Part shown: positions 35,701 through 48,285 of the stretch, one piece after another | How positions within the stretch are numbered: position 1 is the first letter of the stretch | How the letters are laid out: every line of letters starts with the position of its first letter | Origin: Labyrinthula sp. Ha | Lineage: Eukaryota; Sar; Bigyra; Labyrinthulida; Labyrinthulaceae | DNA length: 64,000 bases | Reading direction: 5' to 3' | Assembly (NCBI GenBank): GCA_015227615.1 | Contig: JAALGZ010000013.1 | Coordinates: 1,054,001 to 1,118,000 of the forward strand | Position numbers and translations under genes: made by a program | Notes under the pieces: model-generated | Databases searched by the model: none | The model's input: only the letters and a program-made list of their open reading frames with translations | What the model was told of the DNA's origin: nothing

Positions 35701-38700
35701 TATACCTCTTTTGTCCTAATCCAAGAACAATGTTGTTAATATTAAACCCCATCCCAATATTTATTAATAGCTAAAGCTAATCTTGCTTTTGATACATGTC
35801 TCGTAGACATCGAGTTGACCCCACCTAGTTTCATGGGTAATTTTCCTTGTACAAGACAGGTATTCTTTGGGACTTCTTTAAAACAATTCCAAGGGGATTT
35901 GATTAGTCTCAAGCTTGGCTAAACGGGTGGCAATTTTGAATGGGGGCTATGGCACTTAAAACTCCTGTAATTTATTAGTTAAAATTCTAGGTTTATTCAA
36001 GTTTGTAAAATAATAATACGTGCTGAGCACTGATGGAATTTACCTTGATGATAATTCTCAGGGAGCAGTTTCTGTCTTATTGCTGCATATAGGTAATTCA
36101 GTCATGTTGACCGCAGATTAGATGTAGGTTATTTAGCGCCAAGGAAATAATCTTAGTTTATCTAAATATAAGGTATCTAAATACTTACTATACGGTGAAA
36201 TGGTCACCTTCTTAACTAGAATATTCTCTCTCTCTCATTACTGTGCTCGACTACAAATTCTTATTCGTGGAATCAGTTTGAAATTTTTGCATTAATATAC
36301 TATACAAAATTCTTATTTCTTTTATCCAAAAAAAATACTAATATATCTAATATGGTTGTCATCCAATTTTTTAAAGGAAATATTTCATTATAATTGGTTT
36401 TGCTAATGTTGGTTAAATTAATAAAACCGCTTCATTTATTTTGACCACAACTCACTTCAGATATTCATAGAGTGATAAAACGACTCCTAAATAATAATGA
36501 TTCAAGACACTGTTAATTGATCAAATATAGAGATTAAAAATATTTGTATAGTAGTCTTGTTCATTTAGTTACCCAGATAGAATTAAATAATTCTTCCGGT
36601 ACTGATTTATCTACACTTAAATAAAAACAGGAAATATCTACATATCAACCATATCTCTTAGTTGCACAAACCATATTTTTACAAGCATAATAAGATACAT
36701 AGAAAACCACAAAGTTTATATATATATATATTTCTTTTTAATAAGTGCATAGTTTTAACATCTATGCTAATTCTCTTGGTATTAGGTAGATTATCTATAT
36801 TAGTATTTTAGAATAGAACATATTTAGGTCCAATGAATCAAACCCTTAAGGAACCTTCAATTATGAATTGCATTAACAGCTCCTGAGACGCTATGTAAAA
36901 AAGAAACCTTTGTCATATTTGAAATCATCCATCTAACGGGTGGAATTGCACTAGTATTTTCTTCATTAAAACATGTACTAATTGGTTTTTTACCACGAGA
37001 TTTTCACAAGATTAAGAATATGCTGAAGTTATTTATTCCAAATACACAGTAGAGAGCAAATCACTGCTTGTCCTGTCGCCACACTGAATAATCCTAAGTT
37101 TTATATGCATATTATTTTAACTTGAGGCGGGACTGGAAAAAAGAAGATTGGAAGGATGTTGTTTATACTAATTTTCGTATATCCGAAAGATTTCTGTGTT
37201 ATCCTTTAGAAAAACAGAGTTATATAATCATACTACGGAATCTTGTCATAGATATACGTAAAGAGTCATACCCTCATCTGGCTCTAGGCTCTCCTCCATA
37301 ACTAATTCAAAATTTAATCTTCTGGTATAGCCATAAAAAACTTTGATTCTATTCCAATTTACTTTCAACTAACTTATTCCTAACCCATAAATATTATTAT
37401 TGCGTTATTTGTGCTTAGGGTTTCCGATTAGTTTATAAATTACCCTGTGGTTTTGGGAGTACTAAAAAATAATGCAGATAATGTTAACTGTGATATCGAT
37501 ATTATCTTGTGGATACATGGCATCATTGTTTTAAATTTCAAATTGAATTATTTTTATATCTCGGTACCATTTAATGGCAAAAATTATTTTGGCATTATGT
37601 TGCAGTTCATAAAAGCTTATAGCTCATTTCAAAACCTTTGTGTTTTTCTTCAAGTTTGACTTTATGCTTCGGGAGGTTTCAAGTTAAAGTTAAGTCTATC
37701 CCAGCGTAAGTGTTGACACGAAATGTATTACTGTTATTGAATTTCTTATCTGTACTTAACCCACAGAAAATATATTATCATTGACGCTTGCAAATATAAA
37801 TCTTTCACCAAACTTCAAGTTGTAACTGCTTAGGCGATATCTCTGCCATATTATGTAACAATATATTTTGCATCTTGTACAGCTTTCTCGTGGTCTGTAC
37901 AAAATTGAAGAAATGTAACTGTTTGGAAGTTTCAAGTTTTTATGAATGGGGTTATTTAGAAGAACCCATTCTAGGTGTTACAAAACATGATACCTAATTC
38001 CATGTAGTTTGAGTCGAAAATACCCATTAGCTGTTAGAGTTATGTGGTCATCCTCATTCCATGGCCCCTTTCTTTGGAAATTATGTCATTTTGGGTTATT
38101 TTCACTGGGGTGATACCTTGCACACGTTAGATATTTGTTGAGTTTAGCGATTAGAGGTTAAAGCAGGATTTTTGGTTTGTACATATACCCCCTTCCCACT
38201 AAATACCATAATACCAAATCTAGTGGTTTGGCGATTCTATGATGATTAGTAGATAAACCTTCAAATTCTAAGCTATAGTCACAAATTAAGTCAAATAACC
38301 CTTCTGTAAACTCCTGAGGCCTTATCACCATTAGATTTTTTTTATACTTTAAGTCCTAGGTTTCTAAACATACTGGAAGGTGGATGGAGGTACTATGAAG
38401 CCAGTTGTCTCTGCCACAAAATACTAACTCTAATAAACTCTGTCTAATTATAATATCCCTGTATCTTTCTTAATAAGAAAGGAGTGACGGGTTATTGCGT
38501 AAATATTGATTGTGCCATGAATATGCCCCAGATGTGCAACCAAATCACTCTTGAAACATAATGCCAAAAATGACAAACATTCCATATTTTAAGTGACTAA
38601 TATATATATTTACTCCTAGTGTGAGGTAAAAACATTAAGTTAAATATTGCCATTGCTCAGTTTCGGTGATATAAATCCTCAACCTTCACGCTCATAAGTG

Positions 38701-40129
38701 GAACTTTCCATCGAGTTTAACGATGGAAGGTTAACTTTCCCATAAAAGCTATTTTTTGTTTATAAGGCTTTTAAACGGTTAATTATAGAGTAAAATGGCT
38801 TTAAATTTCTTTGAAGAGTGTCTTGTTTGTACTGAATTGTTTCAAAAAAAGTTGTACCGAGTACTCATAATTCTGCGGTTGGGTAAAAGTAATGGCACAT
38901 ATGAAACAGGTGCCAAATATAGAAAACATAACTATGTCTTAATAAATTACTTTGGTTTTCAACGTGCTATTTGGCATTTTACCACGAACGTAAAGTATCC
39001 AGGTTAGAAAAATTAGTTATAAAATGTAGTGAACTAGATATAGTGAATAGAAATACTATACATATACAATCTATTGAGGGTTTTTCGCCCTTTTCCTGTC
39101 TTCTTGAACGCGCAGAAATCCAAAAGAAATCATAGATAAATAACGTTGATAGAAGTTTCACATTTTTTCAACCTATTATCAACTATTGAGAAATACTGCG
39201 ACTATATATATATTCCAAAGTTCCTATGAACAATACTGCATTACTAACTACAGGAACAAAAGGCATAATATTATTAACCAGAACTTCCAAAGAAAGCAGG
39301 TTTTTCCTTTGTATATATCGACTGAAAAGATGAATAAGATACATTGATCCATGAAAATTCTATATATGTGGTAATTGCACTGACATCAGATTCAGTTAAT
39401 TAATAGGAACCTTCGCCAATAAATCCAAATCTTCAAACCATGACATAAAAAAAGCTTCTATTGATACTATTTCTCGTGCTCGAGTCCTACTAACGCTTCA
39501 CTTCCAATGGTTAATTGCTTTGAGAGACTAAGTTACATAGCGGTTGGCAACACTGCCCTGGTTACTGATCCCTAAATGACATAAACAGTCCCTCCGAGTA
39601 TATTAAAATCAATGTTGATATATATTCCTTTTCTCCACCATATATGCAAAGAAGGAAAACATTTGAAGAACGCTCCTCAAATGAAGCCAAACACGTCACT
39701 TTTCTTGGCCAATATAATACTACTGAAAAATATTTCTAAAAAAGACTAACTAAAAGATTTTACTTCTTTTCCTGGTATTACATTAAAGAATAAACTTCTG
39801 TACCAAGATTTAAGGTTATAAGGATATAATTATTTCAAGAAAAAGCTCATTAATGAAACCTCATTTTATTGTTTACTCCTAAAAACTGCTAATAAGTCTA
39901 TATCAAACCTAGCTTCAAGAAAAAGCTCTTAGCCGCAAAGGAAGCATAAAAATTATTCAAACACAAAATTTTAAACATGACGCAGAATAAACTTTACTCA
40001 AAATAAAAAGTACGAAAAATATATTTCATGTATCAATCTATAACAAAAGACATAGAAAACTGTGTAAAAAGTAAGAAACCAAGAAAAAAAGCAGAGGATA
40101 TGCCAGGATTTCACAGCAGATTTCTCTAC

Positions 40130-41636
40130 GTAGAATTGAGAAAATGTTGCACTGTTGATGGTTTTTTGCCGGTTCTCTTCCTGAAACATCCTTGATCAAG
40201 CAATATACCATAAGTAATTTGGGGATAGAAGCACCTGAGAATCTCAAACTCATTAAGCAAGAACTTACAGCTTGAGAGTCTTCGTGATCACCATAAAATA
40301 ACAAATATTCTGCTAGAGATGTAGCAAAAATATTATAAAACAAAAAATTGCAGTGAATCGAAACATCCATTTACTCAAGTGTGCAAGTAAACCTAAAGTT
40401 TCCAGAGAAAATCCTACTGTTTTTATATCGTGTTTATTCAAATATGTCTCAATCCCAAAACCCTTAAGGGGAGTACATCGTGAAATTTTCGTTTCAGCAG
40501 ATTCAAATTTCACTCTATTCTGCAATACTTTAAAAACATGGTTGAAGAAAACAGTATTAGAACACAAAGACCCTACAGTTATAAGAGCATCTGTTGTTAT
40601 AGATAGGATAGGCATTACAAAATATCCTGAACCTGGTTTTTGTAAAAAGTATTGAATAAAGAAAAAAACTGCAGTTGTATAAGAATAACAAAAATAAAAA
40701 CCAAAACTACTAAAAAAATTAATCATCACAAAAAATAAAAACTATACTCAAACAACTACGATCAGAGATTTTCATAGCGGAAAAACAACGACAAGCTAAA
40801 TGAAACTAGTAGAAAGCACAAATAGACGTCCCAAAGAAAAAAAAGAGAACATTGAAACCCGTGAAAAAAGAACCCAAAGTTTGCTTTATAGTTTCCATCA
40901 GTAACCCAAAAATATGTATCGTATGCATTCAAGTTGAAAAATGATGTCACTGTCGAAAAAATGTTTTGGAACACGAAAAACTTGAGAATAAATATTCTGG
41001 GAGCAGTTCCTTTTGTAAGTTTATTCTACCTAAGGATTTCCTTCCTGTAACAATATTAAGCAGTGTAAATGGGATCAAACTCCATGCCGCTATTAAATCA
41101 CCTACTTCAAAACAAAACTGAAACTGGTTTTCATCGTCACAACCAACTATCTCAACAACAACCTATTCACTTGAATCTCTAATCTTCTCATATAAATCCT
41201 CAAAAAATTCATAACTTGTGTCTAGAAAAGGAATATTTCCTTGTCCAATTGGATATCCTAAGTATGACATATACATATTTGATCCTGCTGGTCTTTCACC
41301 TGTATTTACGACTGTGGCAGCTCCAAGGTGCTCAAGTTTCTAATAAACTTTTTCAAGATAACAGTCACAAGTTTCTGCTGACTCAATGAGTACAATAAGT
41401 CCAGTAAGATCTGTTTTGATAGAGTTTCGCTTGCAGGGATCCTCATTTTTCTCAAGTACTATGGCGCTAGTCGATACAATATATTCAGAAGAAAAAGTTC
41501 CAGTTTACTCAGAGAAGCGAGTCATTCTATATGCTCCTAGAGTATTATTTTTATTGGGAAGTGTAACTGTGATTACAGCGTGAATTGGGTGGAGGAAGAA
41601 GTATAACAGCCATAGGGAGTGTAAATTGTATTTCAT
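40130..41636 (-). pseudogene. Dead paralogue of the PA-domain seven-pass protein gene
   Basis: This reads on the minus strand from ATG 41636 with a hydrophobic leader (LWLLYFFLHPIHA) and aligns over its whole length with the intact gene at 50991-52499: YRMTRFSE, EDPCKRNSIKTDLTGLIV, GERPAGSNMY, YPIGQGNIPFLDTS, GCDDENQFQFCFEV, YFWVTDGNYKANFGFFF, YFLQKPGSGYF and IPKLLMVYCLIKDVSG all have counterparts. In-frame stops occur at codons 44 (41505-41507), 99 (41340-41342) and 158 (41163-41165), and frame changes occur near 41020, 40840 and 40345. The damage is spread along the gene and the protein identity is only moderate, so it is an old duplicate that lost function and not a recent processed copy. 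It lies about 9.4 kb from the intact gene, on the same strand. Confidence 0.9.
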
Positions 41637-44600
41637 TATTTTGATAAGGTACTTTATTGGTTTGACTATATCAACTTCTCATATTCAAGTCAGGTTGTAC
41701 TAGCTAGCTAGTGAAGCTGGTTTTGCTCACAATCAAAGAAGTTATTACTTCTAAGTTGGTAGATACAAATTATGAGCTATATTTTGTGTGTAGTGTTTAT
41801 TCACATCTTTCGTCATTTCGTTAAGCTTAGCGATAGAAAGTAAAGATTATATTTTCTATTGAAAGTATAAAACAACATATTTATCAAAAATTCATCATTG
41901 ATGTTCTCCCGCTATTGTTAAATCATATGTACCGGTACAATCTACTTATATCGATAACTGATAATGATTATATAAGTAATTTTTGATATTATCAATCATA
42001 TATTGTTTATATTATATCAATAATAATATTACAATAATGAAACTTATAGTTAGAATGATTGATCACAATTCCGAGGAGTTTACATAGTATTAAAGGTTTG
42101 ACCGGTACAGTTTACTTGTGACAGGTATAACAGGAATACATTACCAGAAGTTTAAGATAAGAGAAAGTATTGTTAAGAATGTAGATATAACACTAAGTTC
42201 CTTCTCGGGCAATTCATTGAACTACATGAAGACAAGAGCTACATGGCTTAGCCGAAAACTTGCGAGTTTCACATATCTAGAATATGTTAATGCCTAGCTG
42301 GTAGACTTTTTGAAGAAACAACCCCAAATTGGCGTTCTTTTTTTTTCATAACACGCCAATGATTTAGCACGCCGAAAACTAATCTAATGCAATAGAATTC
42401 GATCATATAAGCCGAACAATGTACCTCACGGATTTATGAATTTCAACCGGAACGCAATTAGAAAAGGGAGTAACAGAAGAAAGCAACATTATTGGAAGAG
42501 TTGCATTCTGTACTATTCTTAGGTTAGATTACTGATTCTTGGTATATATATATATCCGTTTTTAAAGCTAAAGCCACAATGCCAGTAATTATAGCGGCTA
42601 CAATTAACTTTATTTAGCCTTTCGACACGGTCGTTCGGTGGATCAAATGATCTCATTTAACTCCCTAGTTTCCACATATATAAAAAACCAGAATGCTTCA
42701 AACTCTAAACTTTAGTCAGGATCAATTAGCTTATAGTTTCTTTATAGATATTTAAGAGATAGGCATATTCTGACGAAAGTGCTTTTGTATATAACCATTT
42801 TCCCAGCAGTGCTCCAAGTTCGCAGCACCCAAGGATCCGCAATCCAATGAGCAACGCATAGAATATTAAGCTATAAAAAAGTATATTGATTATTGACAAG
42901 AATCTATAGATTCTGTGTGAAGGTGCTTCTCTGTTGCTTCAATGTGCAAGAGGATTTATTTTTTTATTTCAAAATTCTATATTTAAATTGGATCCAGATC
43001 TGTCGATTGCGAGATTGGGTCGTAAATTAATTGTATGAAAAAAAAATATAAAATAGGTCCAAAACCTACATATTTTGGTTTTTATGCGTTTTAAAGAAGT
43101 TTCCTGGATAAAATTAATAATCAGTCCCTTGATTTCATATTTGCGGCTGATCTGGATGGATACTAGTTTAGGGCCACCAATACACATCTCTCTTGGGGTA
43201 AGGAGCTCAAACTCAAAAAAAAACAAAAAGAAAAAAATTTCTATTGTCAAAATTTCATGAAATTTTAATCCATGAGTATTGATTTCTTAATTAATTTATG
43301 TTAAGATTGAGGTTCCGTCCTTGGTACTTATTGTACTTGACTGTTGCCTCGTAATTATTATTAAGTTTATAGCTAAAAGTGGCTAAAGCAAATTTTGTAT
43401 TGCTCAAGACATTAGAAAATAGGTTTACCTCGATTACCACAGAAAGAGAAAAAACTGAAATATTTTTTTTGAATTTATATCTAAGCCTTTCCTCGGATTA
43501 TCTTTACCTGTTATTGGGTAACCTGCCTTTAGATTCCATGTGCATCCTTTTCATAGAATTTAACCTATTGCAGGGGTATTTGAAAAGTACATTAAGTTGG
43601 TATTAGCTCGTCTGAAATAAATAATATCAGAAAATCTATTGACAAAGCATCATTTTTAGCACAGAAACCACTATTACTGCGAGCACCTCCAACCTAGTTT
43701 TCTTCTGTTTCAGTATATTCAGTTTCATGGAAAATATATTGCGCTTACCAAGCTTGAACCTGCTTAGATAATCATTATCTCAATGTTTGCGGTAACTTAA
43801 TTATTATTAAAGGTAAAGTTTTTCATCTTTCATACAAGATTAGGTATTGTTATACATCGAGAACTTAGTAACTTGACTACTGCATACAAAAATTTAGATT
43901 GTTGCATATGGTGGGCTCTAGTTTCTATATAATACTAGTTTTTTGCTCATTCAAAACCTTTGATGAGTTGGAATGGGTGAAAACTCTTTTCATATAATTG
44001 AGTTTGAATATTCAAACATATTTACAGGGGTAAAGCTTAGTATAATCAATATTCTTATATAATATTTGGAAATTGTGTCAAGGATTTTTCAAGTAGAGAA
44101 AGACGCTAAGTATATAATATTCATCTTTATAGACATTTCTTCTATTCAAGATAAAGCTTGGCTCCCAAGTTTGCAGCATCACACACTGTAGAAACTATAT
44201 CTGAAACTTTGCAAAGGTAATACTACATCCAAGTCAATTTAACGCGTATATCTAAGACTGCAACAAAGTGAAAGCATTTTGGAAGTTTATGTCATATAAA
44301 TAAAATAAATCCTGAAGCATAAAATCTAAGCTGCTAACCATCGCCAAAATGTATTGGAGCTCTTAATGATACACTCGGGATTTCGGGGTATATATTATTG
44401 CCACTCTTAAGAGTTTCTGAGATGTTATAATTATAATTCTTTATTGATAAACTTTCACTTTAATATTTTAACAGTGAACTTGAACTGTGGTTCAACCTAA
44501 ATTCTGATATTTCTTTGGTGAATGACCTTTAGTTATTTTCCAGAAAAGTATCCCCTCAGTATCATTAAAAGTTAAGTTGGTCACGCTAATATTTTACCCA

Positions 44601-46394
44601 GCATCAAAATTTCTTTTAAAAGCATTTAAGTCCATACCAAGAAATATTTTGAAACTCCTGAACCTTATAAATTAGCCATTATAAAGTAGTCTAGTGCAAC
44701 AAAATTTGTGAAAGAACAAAGACATTTGTGTACATATTATAAGAAGAATATCCCGTAATAAATGCAGCAGTAAGCATGAATGAAACAAAGTTGGTATTCA
44801 CAAAAAAAACTTTAGTAATTAAGCTCTTCTCTACTGAAATTTTCACGACGGAACTTAAAGCATGAATAAAATCCATATCACACATGTTAATCACAAGCAG
44901 TATTATTTTTTTCATTCTGAATTCCTGTCATTTCAAGGTTACTTACTTTTCATTTAAATGTTTTAATAGAACTGTTCTTGTGAACTAAAGGTAAACTTTT
45001 AGCTCCTCTCAAAAAAATAAGTGCACCAATTCTTTTCTCTCTACCCTATTTTATGTAAACCTAAGTCGCAAAAAGTGAATTCCCAGGTTTTCTTGAAATA
45101 ATTAATAGATCTTTATTTGTTGTGGAAAGCGAATACATATACATGTATATTTAATCAGAAAATTTAGGGATATAAATTTGTTATAGCTGCACTGATCTAT
45201 CTTGCTGTCTCTTTACATGCAATCCCTGAAATATTTTATGATTTCTAAATAGTATATATATAGAGAAGTAAGACTAACATCTGGTTGAAATAAGCAAAAC
45301 AAATTATGGACTCTGTCTTCGTAAGCCGTTTTCTTAGCTGACAGAAAATATAAGTTCAACTTAGCTTGCATCTATTAAATTACTAAAATGCAAATGTCTA
45401 AATATTATAACTGTCATTTTATTAACCTATTTGGTTGAGCTAATGCTGGTTAAGAGTATACCCAATATTCATTTTAATTTTGTATGTAATTAAGCTAAGA
45501 TGAGCACAATCGAAAGATTGAGTAATACTGCAGTTTCAATTGGGTATTGATGGTGTAATTTATCAAATAAAGTGCATCCACCTGGGGTATAGTTGTAAAT
45601 AACAAATGCTAGTATTGGCAATCACTATGAAAGCTGTACGAATACATATTTCTATTTAAGCTTGAATGGTCTTTAAAAAATCTTCCTTCGCTTAAGACTA
45701 GTTCAACAAGAAAGTTTCACTGTATCGGCTATAAATTATATTGCCTAGCTGAAGAATTTGTGGGTTTTAATAACTTAGAGTCCGAGTTCTTTACTTAGAA
45801 GAATTTTTTTCTAAAACATATATATTTTCAATATAACAAAGTATCTATAAGTGTATTTTGAACTATTTTTCTACTAGTTCAACATATAACTATAATATAG
45901 CCAATTAAAATGTTAAGATTTAAGGAGCATCAAAGAAATTAAATTTCACAAACCATTTCAAAGGGTTGCCTTTTAGACTAGAAGTTTCTGATCTAATATC
46001 TAATTGCTAAATTTAGTTGCAAAGCAAATGTTTTAATGTGCTAACCGGCTATGACGTTGTTGGCACTGTACCTGGGTAATTAGTTCCATGATAAAGTGCG
46101 CCATTCAAGATTTACATAAAATTTTATCTGTTATCGCAATTGAATAGTGGGATGAGCAAAGTTAAATTCAACAATACTGCGAGTGACAACTCAAAATTTC
46201 GAGGACAGCATGTAAATAAAAAATATAAGCTATTTGAAGATATCAACAGTAACTCAAGGTTATTGCTGCCTTAGTTTGACATCACTGTCGTGGATAGTTC
46301 TAATCAGTTGAGAGACTATTAATTCTGTAAATAATTTTTTTAAGTATCTTCAGTCCAAAAATATGGTGTTGAAAATACACAGAAAAACTTTGTA

Positions 46395-46420
46395 ATATAT
46401 ATATATATATATATATATAT
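46395..46420. repeat. (AT)13 microsatellite
   Basis: Twenty-six bases of pure AT alternation. Confidence 0.95.
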
Positions 46421-48067
46421 GTGATCATTCATGAACTACTTGTGCTTCAAAAATATGAGAAACCTTTAGAAAAATCTTGATAAACACTTTAAGTTTGTTA
46501 AATTAATTCAAATAGTCTTATTTAGACCCCCCCCAAACTCTCATAATAATGATTAGTAAGTCTTGTAAGAATTGGAAAACTATGAAGATCAAGAACATAA
46601 TGTGACTGAAAGTTGGAAAAAAGACTTTAATCTCTCAATAAAGATATTTAGTATTGTACAAGTCTAGCATCAAAATAAGAAAAAAAATATTTTAAGTTAC
46701 AAAAGAAGTTCTTAGTGTAGCTCGAGAAAATATAAAGGATTGCCTCAGGAAATTTTACATGATCTATCTAAAGATTTCAGTTTTTCCTTAAGACTCTGGA
46801 TACAGTCTTTAGGTGTGCTCTAGCTGTGATATATTTCGTTGAACCATGAGCTATCTGAACTGGTATAGATTAACGAGAGTCAATATTCATCAATGATATC
46901 CAGGCAGACACAATGTTCTCTTCAATATATATATGTCATAAATAAAAAAGAACTGAGAATCATACCGTATATTTGAATTATTTAACTTATTGGTTAGTTT
47001 ATCGCTATAAAAATTCAACAGGTTCATAAGTTTTCACGCTGTATAACACATGGAAAAATAATGACTAACTATGAAAAGTACAAGAAAAAATAAATATAAG
47101 GAAAATATATTGTGATGCTAATAAAAACCTTAATGTTAACACATTTTGTTGTAAAATTTTGCAGATAAAACGAGGTAATTTACTTTTCTGATTGTTTATG
47201 ATGGTGAAAACTCTTTGGTAAGACAAGAAAGTTTACGGGGACCAATAAAAAAGCCTTAAATGAACTGAACGCTCTTGTTTTTCAGACAAAAAAAGTCAAG
47301 AACTAATACCACTCTTCAGTGAGCAATTAAAAAGACTCGATGCAAAGCAAACCGGTTTCCCAATAAAATATTAAGGGACTTCAAAATGTGTGGAAAAAAA
47401 ACTCAATCTTTTTGAATAGATTGTTTTGGCGCTTTAAGCACATTGATAAAGACTTTTTTCATGTTGTTTATACTTGAAAAGCTATTTAATTAACACTTTT
47501 TCTTTGTTTAGCACGGGGTTCCAACACATTTGAAGTTACCATCCCTTTCCAGTTATCAAAATTCATAAAAATACTAGAATTTTAAAATAATGTATTGTTC
47601 AACAAAACTTGAACGCTACTAAGTTATTTCTTTTTACAATGAAATGTTTTTGAAGAACAACGGAGGTCGAATAAAACACAATTCTTTCAAATAATATTAA
47701 TATTAGAGTCTGAGGGCTTCTTACCCCCTGAAAATTTTCTTCACCTCACGCTAATAAAAGAATAATAGCGTCACTCTATTTTATTAACAGATATTTCAAA
47801 GCATTTTGAACTTGAATAAAGTATTTTTCTTCGTGTCAAATTCTTTTTCACATTATTCTTGTCTCTCTATAGAAATAAATGTGCTTTGCATTGTTAAAAT
47901 GAGTCATTAATAGATAAGTACGTCAAGTTTTATCGTAGATTATTATAGAATCATAATAGCTATATTGCAATTGGTTTATAACGCTCAATGTGGCATTGAT
48001 AGCTTTCTTGCTAGGAGTTGGACAAGTAATTTTCCCTATCGTCTATATGTGCGCGAGAATACGTAAA

Positions 48068-48088
48068 TTAGGGTTGGGGTTAGGGTTA
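48068..48088 (+). repeat. Short telomere-like run
   Basis: Two TTAGGG units flank one TTGGGG unit, followed by TTA. It is only about three units long and could be chance or a relic of break repair; it lies just before the dispersed repeat at 48100. Confidence 0.5.
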
Positions 48089-48099
48089 AATCTTTAAAA

Positions 48100-48285
48100 G
48101 AGCTTTAAAGTGATATAAGTAACGTCTTCTAACTCCCAGTAGTTGTTGAGATATTGAGGTTTTACGATCTGTTGTTTCCGGTGCTTATGTATTAGTAAAG
48201 ATGTATTATGTAAAGTTGCACCAAGTGTGCGGTAATGTAATATTGTATTATAACTATGTAAAGTGTCAACAGTCATTAAGGAAAG
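48100..48285 (+). repeat. Dispersed repeat, copy 1
   Basis: The first 54 bases match 52819-52872 at about 47 positions (shared words GAGCTTTAAA, GTCTTCTAACTC and TTGTTGAGATA), and weaker similarity continues through a GGCGGTAAT/GCGGTAAT word to about 48285. No terminal repeats or coding capacity were seen, so its class is open. Confidence 0.55.

Larger units (their letters stand above)
30293..40129. other. Large AT-rich gene desert
   Basis: Nearly 10 kb without a supported gene. It contains the TCTCGA cluster upstream of the bZIP gene and a few coding-like scraps: 31845-32060 (+), 32536-32760 (-) and about 34190-34350 (+), none with a recognised domain. A tRNA-like stretch near 33268-33325 was examined and rejected. 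The remainder is AT-rich with short chance frames. Confidence 0.5.

Noticed and set aside
40353-40655. 100-codon plus-strand frame
   Set aside because: It is antisense to the PA-domain seven-pass pseudogene; the homology is on the minus strand.
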